Shown here piece by piece: positions 1-7,649 of a DNA stretch of 64,000 nucleotides; the stretch's first letter is position 1, and every line of letters starts with the position of its first letter. The position numbers and the translations under genes are program-made. Location of the stretch: contig CAYQUO010000001.1 in assembly GCA_964420835.1 (NCBI GenBank), forward strand, positions 1 through 64,000, written 5' to 3'. The notes beneath the pieces were generated by a model that saw nothing but the letters and a program-made list of their open reading frames with translations, did no database searches and was not told the origin of the DNA. The DNA is from CAYQUO01 sp964420835. Its GTDB lineage: Bacteria; Chloroflexota; Anaerolineae; Anaerolineales; Anaerolineaceae.

Positions 1-407
1 GGCTTTTGCACAACACCACCGCCCATTTTTGCACTTGACAATGGCCCCCCTCTCCATCCCCCCCCATTTTGGATTGCAACGTGTCCGGTTGTTTTCTTCA
101 GGGAAATGGCCCCTTTCCCCCATCCCCCCCATTTTGGGTTGTAAAATGGGCCCCCTATTCATCCCCCCCATTTTTGTTTTCAAAAATGGGGGGGACAGAG
201 GGGGGGTGCATTTTGGCGCTGCCCTTCGAGCAATCACTCCAACACATTTCCACGCTTGACGGTAAATCCCCCTCTTACCATCCCCCTCATTTTGGTTTGA
301 AACGTGTCCTGATGTTTTCTTCAGGGAAATGGGGGGGACTGAGGGGGGGCGCATCCAAACCCCCCTCTCCGCCCAGGGGAATCGCCCAAAAGCGGGCTCG
401 CGAACCC
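1..407. repeat. Repeat cluster A: mosaic of C-run/G-run hairpin modules
   Basis: Seen directly. This stretch has no convincing gene. It contains three hairpin modules whose left arm is CATCCCCCC(C)ATTTT and whose right arm is AAATGG(G). Module 1 is at about 55-120, with the loop GGATTGCAACGTGTCC plus GGTTGTTTTCTTCAGGG. Module 2 (about 121-206) is compound, with short loops GGGTTGTA and TGTTTTC, and ends in G7-ACAGA-G7 at 188-206. Module 3 (about 280-349) carries the CCTGATG-type loop and ends in G7-ACTGA-G7 at 331-349. A 60-bp tail beginning TGCATTTTGGCGCTGCCCTT follows module 2 (207-270). The remaining bases to 407 are C-rich spacer leading to the next gene's stop. Confidence 0.9.
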
Positions 408-920
408 CTAGGCCCGCTTTCTCCCCTTCGCCTGCGGCGCAACCTCCTCCACCGGAGCAACCGGCGCCGGCTTCGGCACCTCCTCCTGCAATGGCGTCAG
501 CGGCTCAACCGGGGGCAGGCCCCGCTCCCCGGCGGGCGCCTCGCTTTTACCGCCCCGGCGGCTGCCGGCACTCACCAGGTGGATGAGGATGAACGCCAGG
601 CCGATGAACAGCGGCAGCAGGCCGGCCAAAATCCAGGGCCCCAGCCCCAGCGGATTTCCCGGAACCCGCCGGTGCAGCCCCATGGGGTACAGGCCGATCG
701 TCAGCGCCAGGCCCACGGCCGCCACCAGGATGCCCCAGACGAGCAAACGGCTGCCGCCCGCCCGCCCGGCCGCCAGCGGGCTGCCGGGGTGCAGCAGGCC
801 CTTCTCGGCCAGTTTGAGCGTCTCGCGGTAATCCAGGTAGCGCATGAGCAGGATGAAGCCGAACAGCAGCCCAAAAAAGCCCAGCACACCGGCACATACA
901 ACAAAACCGATATTGTTCAT
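408..920 (-). CDS. Membrane protein, DUF6249-like
   Basis: A 170-aa protein with three predicted membrane segments: about residues 5-26 (VVCAGVLGFFGLLFGFILL), 58-78 and 92-116. A Pro/Ala/Glu-rich cytoplasmic tail ends in KGRKRA. After the first segment comes YRETLKLAEKGLL, which resembles the conserved patch of DUF6249 membrane proteins found in many bacteria; function unknown. The start ATG at 918-920 is preceded on the minus strand by AAGGAG, nine bases upstream, so the start is well supported. It stands alone, with repeat clusters on both sides (ends at 407 and about 1030), and no operon partner is visible. Its assignment to DUF6249 rests on recognition of one short patch; membrane topology is the safer statement. 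Confidence 0.75.
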   Translation of the reverse strand: MNNIGFVVCAGVLGFFGLLFGFILLMRYLDYRETLKLAEKGLLHPGSPLAAGRAGGSRLLVWGILVAAVGLALTIGLYPMGLHRRVPGNPLGLGPWILAGLLPLFIGLAFILIHLVSAGSRRGGKSEAPAGERGLPPVEPLTPLQEEVPKPAPVAPVEEVAPQAKGRKRA

Positions 921-1343
921 GATGAATGCTCCTTTCCATTAAGGATATACGGAATGCAGCCTCATCCGGCGCGCAGAGCGGCGGGCATTTTCCGCCGTTT
1001 TGCGCCCCCGCTGGTGGGCGCCCTTTCGTATCCTCCCATTTAGGGTTGCTAAAATAAGCCCTCTGTCATCCCCCCCATTTCGGGTTGCAAGGTGTCCGGT
1101 TGCTTTCTTCATGGAAATAGGCCCCCTTTCGCTTCCCCCCATTTTCGGTTGCTAAAATAAGACCTCTGTCATCCCCCCATTTTGGGTTGTAACGTGTCCT
1201 GATGCTTTCTTCAGGAAAATGGGGGGGACTGAGGGGGGCGCATTTCAGGCAATGCCCTTATACCATGCCCCCCTTTCATCCGCCATTGTATACGGCGAAT
1301 ATGGAGGCGAAACTAAAGGCCCTCCATCTTGGTTTGCCAAAAT

Positions 1344-1800
1344 GGGCGCCCTCTCCCATCCCCCCCATTTTGGCTTGCAACGTATCCGGTTGTTTTCTTC
1401 AGGGAAATGGGCGCCCTCTCCCATCCCCCCCATTTTGGCTTGCAACGTATCCGGTTGTTTTCTTCAGGGAAATGGGCGCCCTCTCCCATCCCCCCCATTT
1501 TGGCTTGCAACGTGTCCGGTTGTTTTCTTCAGGGAAATNNNNNNNNNNNNNNNNNNNNNNNNNNNNNNNNNNNNNNNNNNNNNNNNNNNNNNNNNNNNNN
1601 NNNNNNNNNNNNNNNNNNNNNNNNNNNNNNNNNNNNNNTCCCATCCCCCCCATTTTGGCTTGCAACGTGTCCGGTTGTTTTCTTCAGGGAAATGGGGCCC
1701 TCTCGCATCCCCCCCCATTTTGGCTTGCAACGTATTCGGTTGTTTTCTTCAGGGAAATGGGCGTCCTCTTGCATCCCCCCCATTTTGGGTTGTAACGTGT
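1344..1800. repeat. Tandem array of 65-bp units, interrupted by an assembly gap
   Basis: Three units of exactly 65 bp lie at 1344-1408, 1409-1473 and 1474-1538. Each starts GGGCGCCCTCTCCCATCCCC, continues CCCATTTTGGCTTGCAACGT, and ends TCTTCAGGGAAAT. Units 1 and 2 read CGTATCC and unit 3 reads CGTGTCC, so they are near-identical, not identical. After the run of N, a partial unit starts at 1639 and two diverged units follow (about 1693 and 1759). The last one switches to the CCTGATG loop and is followed by G7-ACTGA-G7. Copy number is therefore at least six, with the true number hidden by the gap. Confidence 0.92.
1539..1638. other. Assembly gap (100 N)
   Basis: Exactly 100 N begin at the boundary of a 65-bp repeat unit and end inside another unit. 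A round number of N usually marks a scaffold gap of unknown real length. The gap lies inside a tandem array, so collapse of repeat copies is the obvious cause. Confidence 0.97.
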
Positions 1801-2115
1801 CCTGATGCTTTCTTCAGGAAAATGGGGGGGACTGAGGGGGGGTGCATTTTGGCGCTGCCCTTCGAGCAATCACTCCTACACATTTTCACGCTTGGCGATA
1901 GAACCCCCCATCCCATCCCCCCCATTTTGGCTTGCAACGTGTCCGGTTGTTTTCTTCAGGGAAATGGGGCCCTCTCGCATCCCCCCCATTTTGGGTTGTA
2001 ACGTGTCCTGATGCTTTCTTCAGGAAAATGGGGGGGACTGAGGGGGGGGTGTACTCCAGACGCCGCCCTTTGGGCAACACCCCCTCCGCCGGCGCCCGCC
2101 GGCCAAACCCCGCCG

Positions 2116-3198
2116 CTATGCCTCGCCGCGGATGAAAGCCTCCGTCTTCTCGCGGGCCAGGTCATCGCGGTACTGCACCGGCGGCGTCTTCATGAAATAC
2201 GACGAGGGCTCCAGCAGCGGCCCGCCAATGCCCCGCTCCAGCGCCAGCTTCAGGCAGCGGATGGCGTCGATCACCACCCCCGCCGAGTTCGGCGAATCCC
2301 ACACCTCCAGTTTGCACTCCAGGTTCAGCGGCACATCGCCGAACGTCGTGCCCTCCATGCGGATGTGGCAGAACTTGCGGTCGCTCAGCCAGGGCACATA
2401 ATCGCTCGGCCCCACGTGCACATCCTCCTCATCCAGTTTGTAGGGCAGCATGCTGGTCACCGCCCCGGTCTTGGAGATCTTCTTGGATTCCAGCCGCTCG
2501 CGCTCCAGCATGTTCATGAAGTCCGTGTTGCCGCCAAAATTCAGTTGGTAGGTGCGGTCCAGGTGCACGCCCCGGTCCACGAACAGGCTCGTCAGCACCC
2601 GGTGGACAATCGTCGCCCCCACCTGGCTCTTGATGTCGTCGCCGATGATCGGCAGGTTGCGCTGGCGGAAGCGCCCGGCCCAGTACTCCGAACTGGCGAT
2701 GAAGACCGGGATGCAGTTGATCACCCCCACCCCCGCCTCCAGCGCCTGCTCCATGTACCACTTGGTGGCCATCTCCGAGCCCACCGGCAGGTAGTTGATC
2801 AGCATGTCCGTGCCGGTCTCCTTGAGGATGCCGACGATGTCGTCGGTGGGCCCGGGAGCCTTTTTGACCACCGCCGAAAGGTACCTGCCCAGCCCGTCGT
2901 GCGTCATGCCCCGCGCAACCGGCACGTTCAGGCGCGGCACCTCGCTGAACTTGCAGGTGTTGTTGGGATGGGCGAAAATGGCCTCCGAGAGGTCCTTGCC
3001 CACCTTGCTTTCTACCACGTCAAAGGCGGCGCTGAACTGGATGTCGCGCGGCCGGTAGCCGCCCAGGTTCACATGCATCACCCCGGGGATCCGCTCATCG
3101 TCCTTGATGGCCTTGTAATACTCAATGCCCTGGATCAGCGACGAGGCGCAGTTGCCCACCCCGATGATGCCCACCCGGATCTTCTTTTCGTTCTTCAT
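2116..3198 (-). CDS. ino1: Inositol-3-phosphate synthase (Ino1, mycobacterial type)
   Basis: A 360-aa NAD-dependent enzyme converting glucose 6-phosphate to 1L-myo-inositol 1-phosphate, the only de novo route to inositol. The N-terminal Rossmann motif is GIIGVGNCASSLIQG (residues about 9-23). Strongly conserved stretches recognised from the actinobacterial enzyme are YLPVGSE, IIGDDIKSQVGAT, GGNTDFMNML and DVPLNLECKLEVWDSPNSAG. Length matches the family (about 360-370). The start ATG at 3196-3198 has GGAG nine bases upstream; an upstream extension to 3300 is not needed. The next upstream gene on the same strand is an LmbE/PIG-L deacetylase, separated by 347 bp with repeats. The product could feed phosphatidylinositol, a compatible solute or a glucosaminyl-inositol; the sequence does not decide which. 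Confidence 0.95.
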   Translation of the reverse strand: MKNEKKIRVGIIGVGNCASSLIQGIEYYKAIKDDERIPGVMHVNLGGYRPRDIQFSAAFDVVESKVGKDLSEAIFAHPNNTCKFSEVPRLNVPVARGMTHDGLGRYLSAVVKKAPGPTDDIVGILKETGTDMLINYLPVGSEMATKWYMEQALEAGVGVINCIPVFIASSEYWAGRFRQRNLPIIGDDIKSQVGATIVHRVLTSLFVDRGVHLDRTYQLNFGGNTDFMNMLERERLESKKISKTGAVTSMLPYKLDEEDVHVGPSDYVPWLSDRKFCHIRMEGTTFGDVPLNLECKLEVWDSPNSAGVVIDAIRCLKLALERGIGGPLLEPSSYFMKTPPVQYRDDLAREKTEAFIRGEA

Positions 3199-3545
3199 GT
3201 GCTCAACTCCGTTCCGTGGAATGAAGGCCCGCCCTGTCCGGGCTGCCTTTGCAGGGGGAATTAAACCACAAGTTTTCCCTCCGTGGGGCGCAACTTGCAC
3301 ACCCCTTCAGGCGGATCGTCGCCCCGCCCGGGGCGGCTTGCAGGGCGGGCCGGCCGGCGCGCTGGCCCCATGGTTAACGGGCTCTGAACGAGGAACCACC
3401 TGCCCTCCCCGCCATTGGTTCACCCCCCATTTTGGGTTGCTAAAATGGGCACCCTCTCCTATCCCCCCCATTTTGGTTCCAAAAAATGGGGGGGACTGAG
3501 GGGGGGTGACTTTCAGACGCCGTCCCCCTGGCCACGGCCCTCCCG
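3199..3545. repeat. Repeat cluster C and spacer between ino1 and the LmbE gene
   Basis: A 347-bp gene-free stretch. The part up to about 3415 is GC-rich spacer with a short hairpin-prone segment (GCCCCGCCCGGGGCGG, 3321-3336) and no recognisable gene. From 3422 it holds a compound hairpin module: CCCCCCATTTTGGGTTGCTA then AAATGGG, followed by CCCCCCATTTTGGTTCCAAA then AAATGG. It ends in G7-ACTGA-G7 at 3488-3506. The tail here is degenerate (TGACTTTCAGACGCCGTCCC) compared with the TGCATTTTGGCGCTGCCCTT form elsewhere. Confidence 0.85.
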
Positions 3546-4385
3546 TTACTCTCCCTCCCTGCCCGCCATCTCCCCGCCGAACCGCTCCACCTTGCCGCGC
3601 AGGAACTCCGCCAGCCCCGGGCTGCCCTCCTGCAGCAGCGGCGCCAGGTCCATGGCAAAACTGGCCAGTTTCACCGTCCCTGCCCGGCGGGGGTCCAGCC
3701 CGGCGGCGTTGGCCCGCCGGCGCCCCATGGCCGCCCGCAGAACATCCTTCCCGGCCGCCTGCGATTCGAAGGCCGCCAGAAGCCGTTCCTGCAGCCCGGC
3801 CCGCCGTGAAAGGTCCAGCACCACCCGCTCATCCGCGGGCAGCCAGTCCAGCCCGCGCCAGACCTCCACGCCCAAAAAGCGCCCTGGCCGCTCGGCGGAT
3901 GGCAGGCGTCGCAGCGCCTCGATGGCCGCCCGTGCCGCCGCCGCATGGGTGGGGTGCGGGTCGGCCGGGTCGTGGGTGTACACCGCCTGCGGGTGCGCCA
4001 CGAAGAGCACCTGCAGCAGGTCCTCCAGCAGGTCCTGGTTGGGCTGCCGCTGCACCGCCGCGCTGGGGTGGTTCAGCATCACCACCGCCGAGTACCTGCC
4101 CAGCAGGGCCGCCCGCACCTGCTCGGACATGCGCTGCAGGCGCATCTCCTCATCGCTCATCCCGGCGAAGGCCCCGCCGCGCGCCGAACCGGCCCCGTCC
4201 GTCAGCACCACGCCGGTGAACCCCGGCTGCCGGGCGCCGTAACAGGCCAGGATGCCCTCCACGGCCACCAGTTCCAGGTCGTCCGGGTGTGCGGCGATGC
4301 CCAGGTGCGTGGTGCGCGCCAGCGCCTGCACGGGCGCCGTACCGTCCGGGACGATGATGCGGGCATTGGGGTTGCTGAAGTCCAT
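3546..4385 (-). CDS. LmbE/PIG-L family N-acetylglucosamine deacetylase-like protein
   Basis: A 279-aa protein of the zinc-dependent PIG-L/LmbE superfamily, whose members remove the acetyl group from N-acetylglucosaminyl conjugates (MshB and Mca in mycothiol metabolism, BshB in bacillithiol, PIG-L in GPI anchors). The metal-binding AHPDD motif is at residues about 32-36 (GIAAHPDDLEL). The second signature is YTHDPADPHPTHAA at about 135-148. An ATG at 4383-4385 is chosen because GGAGGG lies eight bases upstream; the longer start at 4409 has no such site. It lies upstream of ino1 on the same strand. Co-location with an inositol synthase hints at a glucosaminyl-inositol substrate, but that is inference; the substrate cannot be read from the sequence. 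Confidence 0.88.
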   Translation of the reverse strand: MDFSNPNARIIVPDGTAPVQALARTTHLGIAAHPDDLELVAVEGILACYGARQPGFTGVVLTDGAGSARGGAFAGMSDEEMRLQRMSEQVRAALLGRYSAVVMLNHPSAAVQRQPNQDLLEDLLQVLFVAHPQAVYTHDPADPHPTHAAAARAAIEALRRLPSAERPGRFLGVEVWRGLDWLPADERVVLDLSRRAGLQERLLAAFESQAAGKDVLRAAMGRRRANAAGLDPRRAGTVKLASFAMDLAPLLQEGSPGLAEFLRGKVERFGGEMAGREGE

Positions 4386-4504
4386 GGGTGCTCCCTCCTG
4401 CCGGGGCATGGCCGGCCGGCACCTTCATTGTACCCTTGAACCGGGCGCGCGGTTTCCTTTTCCCCATGGCGCGCCTGGCTGGAATGGCCGAACGCCGCAC
4501 CCCC

Positions 4505-5320
4505 GCCGCCACCCGTTCCCCCCCTTTTGGATTATAAAATGAGCCCCTTATTTCTCCCCCCCATTTTCGGGTTATACGTGTCCTGATGTTTTCTTCAGGG
4601 AAATAGTCCCCATACCCATTCCCCCCATTTTGGGTTGAATAATGGGACCCACACACCCAATCCCCCCCATTTTGGGTTAAACGTGTCCTGATGTTTTCTT
4701 CAGGGAAATGGGGGGGACTGAGGGGGGGTGCATTTTGGCGCTGCCCTTCGAGCAATCGCTCCACCACATTTTCACGTTTGACGGCAGGCCCTCCCTTCTC
4801 CCATCCCCCCATTCAGGTTTGAAAAATGGTCCCCACACACCCAACCCCCCCCATTTTGGGTTAAACGTGTCCTGATGTTTTCTTCAGGGAAATGGGGGGG
4901 ACTGAGGGGGGGTGCATTTTGGCGCTGCCCTTCGAGCAATCGCTCCACCACATTTTCACGTTTGACGGCAGGCCCTCCCTTCTCCCATCCCCCCATTTTG
5001 GTTCTAAAAAATGGCCCCACACCCATCCCCCCCATTTTGGTTTTGTCAAAATGGGGGGGACTAAGGGGGGGTGCATTTCGGCGCTGCCCTTCGAGCAATC
5101 ACTCCACCACATTTTCACGCTTGACGAAAGATCCCCCCTTACCACCCTCTCATTTCGGGTTAAACGTGCCCTGATGCTTTTTTCAGGGAAATTGCCCCCT
5201 TACCATCCCCCCCATTTTGGGTTGTAAAATGGGATCTTCTCCCATCCCCCCCATTTTTCGGAACCAAAATGGGGGGGACTGAGGGGGGGCATTTCACTCG
5301 CTCCCCTTAAACAATCCCCC
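4505..5320. repeat. Repeat cluster D: four G7-motif copies with long tails
   Basis: This region between the LmbE gene and the NB-ARC gene has no gene. It carries CCTGATG-type hairpin modules at about 4557-4610, 4662-4728 and 4845-4912, and short-loop modules at about 4990-5071 and 5200-5289. G7-ACTGA-G7 copies sit at 4710-4728, 4894-4912 and 5271-5289. A G7-ACTAA-G7 variant lies at 5053-5071. The TGCATTTTGGCGCTGCCCTT tail follows at 4729 and 4913, with a variant (TGCATTTCGGCG) at 5072. The blocks 4662-4802 and 4845-4984 are an almost exact duplication of about 140 bp. The 5310-5361 stretch abuts the stop of the shortened regulator gene. Confidence 0.9.
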
Positions 5321-5361
5321 CGCAGGCTGCCAGCCGAACCCCCGGGGGCCGCCCTGCACAC

Positions 5362-6990
5362 TCAATTGACATACCCGCACGAACAACTGCTCCCTTCACG
5401 GCAGCCATCCCCCGGCCGCGAAAGGACCTTCAGCGTACGGCCCAGGCTGGCTGCCTTCCCTACCTGGCCGGTTTTAAGCAGCCAGTCCAATGCCGCCTGC
5501 AGGTTGTCGCTCTCCTCCTCCACCCGGGCCAGCCAGGTTGCCCGGTCCAGCCCGCTGAAGCGGGGCCTGCTCTGCGCCGCCCAGGCCAGGTAATGATCCG
5601 CATGCCGCTGCCGGACCTGCTCCAGTTCGCCGCTGGCGGCAAGTTGTTCCAGCGCGTAGCCCCGGATCGTTTCCAGCATCCAGTACCGCGATACGCCCTC
5701 AACCGGGCCCGTGTTCTGCCGCAGCAACAGGCTGTGGTTCATCAGCGTGGCCAGGCAGCCTGGCACGTCCGGCATTTCCTGGCCGGCTTCCCGCCTTGGG
5801 GGGTCGGTGGGCGCCGGGCAGGGGAAGGCGCAAATTTCCCCGGCTGCCAACAGGGTGAACCCGTTGACAAACACGCCCAGCCGGTTCAGCACGGTGCGCT
5901 CGCCAGGCGCCAGCAGCACATAACTCCGGGTGATGGCATCCTCCATTTCCTCGTTGTTCGCCGGTAGCACCGCCGCTCCCCATCCCGGCAGCGACAGGCG
6001 TTGTTCCACCTGCTGCAGAATTTCCTGTGGGGAGAACAGGTTGATGCAGGCGGCGGATTGCTCGATGGCCAGCGGCAGCCCGTCCAGGCGGCGGCAGATC
6101 TCCGCCACCACCGGCACCAGGTCCGGCGTCAAGCGGAATTCCGCCTGCAGTGCCTGCGCCCGTTCGCAGAACAACCGCACCGCGGCGGCCCCGGGGGCTT
6201 CAACTTCGGCGTCCTTTTCCGGCAGCGGCAATGGCTTCAGGAAGAACACCTGCTCCCCGTAAAGGCGCAGTACAGCCCGGCTGGTCACCAGCAGGCGCAG
6301 GCCGGGTGTGCCCTGCAGCAGTTCCGCCAAAAAACCGGCTGCCGGCTGCAGGTGCTCAAATTGATCGAAAATCAGCAGGGTTTCCTTTTGCGCCAGGTGC
6401 TGCAGGATGCCGTTCACCAGGCTGCGCCCGGGCTCCTCCCGCACCCCCAGCACGGCCGCTGTCATCGCCGGCACCAGGGCCGGGTCCTCCAGTGCCCCCA
6501 GTTCGACCAGGTGCACCCCGCCCCGAAATTCGTGCTGCAGGCGCCGCCCCGCTTCAATCGCCAGGCGGGTTTTGCCCACCCCCACGGGGCCGGTCAGCGT
6601 GAGAAGGCGCTGGTCTTTGCCGCGCAGGCGGTTGATGATGGCGGTCACCTCGCCAGACCGGCCGACCAGGGGCGCCAGGGGCATTGGCAACCCGCCGGCG
6701 GTTGCGCCGATGCTGGCTTCGTCGGCGGGCGGCAAACGGCGCGAGGACCTTTCTCCGCCCGCGGCGGCCAGGAAAACCGCCCTTTCCTCCGGGGGCAGAA
6801 TCAGGCACTGCGCCAGCCGTACTGCCATCTGGCGGGATGGGTGCCGCTCGCCGGCTTCGATCTTGCGCAGGGTGATCACCGCACACCCCACGGAACGTGC
6901 CAGCGCGTCCTGGGTCAGGTCCAATGCTTTGCGGCGCCGCCGTACCCAATATCCGAAAGAAGCGCCCGACTCCATTGCCGCATTTCTCAT
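5362..6990 (-). CDS. XRE-type HTH / NB-ARC ATPase regulator, apparently C-terminally truncated
   Basis: A 542-aa putative signal-transduction ATPase. An XRE-like helix-turn-helix is at about residues 9-65 (LDLTQDALARSVGCAVITLR). An NB-ARC/AP-ATPase follows, with P-loop GPVGVGKTRLA near 132, LLIFDQFEHL as Walker B, LLVTSR, and the GLPLAIE motif near 300. The arrangement matches bacterial HTH-NB-ARC regulators, which usually continue into hundreds of residues of TPR repeats. Here the reading frame ends soon after LQAALDWLLKTGQVGKAASL. The last 20 or so residues (RPGDGCREGSSCSC) look unrelated to TPR, and the stop lies next to repeat cluster D. Truncation by repeat insertion or rearrangement is my inference. 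The start ATG at 6988-6990 has AGGAACG upstream. The gene is divergent from 7134. Confidence 0.85.
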   Translation of the reverse strand: MRNAAMESGASFGYWVRRRRKALDLTQDALARSVGCAVITLRKIEAGERHPSRQMAVRLAQCLILPPEERAVFLAAAGGERSSRRLPPADEASIGATAGGLPMPLAPLVGRSGEVTAIINRLRGKDQRLLTLTGPVGVGKTRLAIEAGRRLQHEFRGGVHLVELGALEDPALVPAMTAAVLGVREEPGRSLVNGILQHLAQKETLLIFDQFEHLQPAAGFLAELLQGTPGLRLLVTSRAVLRLYGEQVFFLKPLPLPEKDAEVEAPGAAAVRLFCERAQALQAEFRLTPDLVPVVAEICRRLDGLPLAIEQSAACINLFSPQEILQQVEQRLSLPGWGAAVLPANNEEMEDAITRSYVLLAPGERTVLNRLGVFVNGFTLLAAGEICAFPCPAPTDPPRREAGQEMPDVPGCLATLMNHSLLLRQNTGPVEGVSRYWMLETIRGYALEQLAASGELEQVRQRHADHYLAWAAQSRPRFSGLDRATWLARVEEESDNLQAALDWLLKTGQVGKAASLGRTLKVLSRPGDGCREGSSCSCGYVN

Positions 6991-7032
6991 GGTTCGTTCC
7001 TGCCATGTTTGATCCACGAGAAAACAGATATA

Positions 7033-7053
7033 TTGTATCATATTTGTATCATA
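7033..7053. promoter_or_regulatory. Direct-repeat operator candidate TTGTATCATA x2
   Basis: The decamer TTGTATCATA occurs at 7033-7042 and again at 7044-7053, so the copies start 11 bp apart, about one helical turn. They lie in the AT-rich divergent intergenic region between the XRE-NB-ARC gene and the membrane-protein gene. On the minus strand the same bases contain TACAAT, usable as a -10 box for the regulator gene. Autoregulation by the XRE domain is a reasonable inference; no binding evidence exists here. Confidence 0.5.
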
Positions 7054-7133
7054 AAAGGATACCCAAAATTGCCAGCCACCGCCTACAATCCCGCCAGATC
7101 ATATTATTGGCAAGGTATTAAAGGAGGTATCTT

Positions 7134-7640
7134 ATGATGACAGTACTTCGCTTGATCCACATCTGCGCCGGCGTTCTCTGGGCGGGTTGGGCTTTCCTTT
7201 CGGCGGGGTTCATCGAACCCGCCGCCAGGGCGGCCGGGCCGGCCGGTGTAAAATTCATGCAGGCGCTGATGGGCAAAACCAGGCTCGTCCAGGCCCTGAC
7301 GGCCTCCCCCATCCTGGTGGTCCTCACCGGCCTGCTCATGTATTGGAGGGTGTCCGGCAATTTGAACGTGCACTGGCTCTTTTCGCCGGCGGGCCTTGCC
7401 CTCACCGTCGGCAGCCTGGCAGGCATCATCGAGTTTCTCTTCGGTCTGGTCTACATCCGCCCGGCGGCGGACAAACTGGCCCTCATCTCCCGGGAGATCG
7501 AATCCTCGGGCGGCCAGCCATCGCCCGAACAGTTGGAGCGGCTGGGCGTCCAGAACGAACGCCTCTCCCGGGGCGGGCTCTACGGGGCCGTTTTGCTGGC
7601 GGTCTGCGTCATCGGCATGTCCCTGCCGAAGTACCTCTAA
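7134..7640 (+). CDS. Four-helix membrane protein, DUF2269/CopD-like
   Basis: A 168-aa integral membrane protein. Predicted segments are at about residues 4-22 (LRLIHICAGVLWAGWAF), 58-73, 82-105 and 148-163. The N-terminal LIHICAGVLWAGW pattern, with a His in the first helix, resembles DUF2269 and CopD-type membrane domains, which can bind haem or copper; no function can be assigned from sequence alone. AAGGAGG at 7120-7126 sits seven bases before the ATG at 7134, a strong ribosome site that fixes the start (a second ATG follows immediately at 7137). It is divergent from the XRE-NB-ARC regulator, which could control it. Repeat cluster E begins about 25 bp after the stop. Confidence 0.75.
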   Translation: MMTVLRLIHICAGVLWAGWAFLSAGFIEPAARAAGPAGVKFMQALMGKTRLVQALTASPILVVLTGLLMYWRVSGNLNVHWLFSPAGLALTVGSLAGIIEFLFGLVYIRPAADKLALISREIESSGGQPSPEQLERLGVQNERLSRGGLYGAVLLAVCVIGMSLPKYL

Positions 7641-7649
7641 AAGGCGCAT

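Larger units (their letters stand above)
1030..2060. repeat. Repeat cluster B: largest mosaic hairpin-repeat block
   Basis: This block of more than 1 kb without a gene is built almost wholly from the hairpin modules. It holds degenerate short modules at 1031-1160, a full CCTGATG-type module ending in G7-ACTGA-G6 at 1221-1238, and a different module at 1262-1343 (GGCGAATATGGAGGCGAAAC, then CCATCTTGGTTTGCCAAAAT). A tandem array of 65-bp units follows from 1344 (listed separately). There are further G7-ACTGA-G7/8 copies at 1824-1842 and 2030-2049. A TGCATTTTGGCGCTGCCCTT tail begins at 1843. The block runs to within about 55 bp of the stop codon of the inositol phosphate synthase gene. Long open frames cross it only because the repeat unit happens to lack stop codons. 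Confidence 0.9.

Noticed and set aside
29..2011. Long open frames across the repeat blocks
   Set aside because: They contain the translated repeat (PPHFGLQRVRLFSSGKW-like), run in several frames at once, and exist only because the unit lacks stop codons.
4150..5145. Minus-strand frames encoding LEGQRQNAPPLSPPHF peptides
   Set aside because: The same peptide recurs wherever the tail plus hairpin occurs, without ribosome sites; the DNA repeat explains it.
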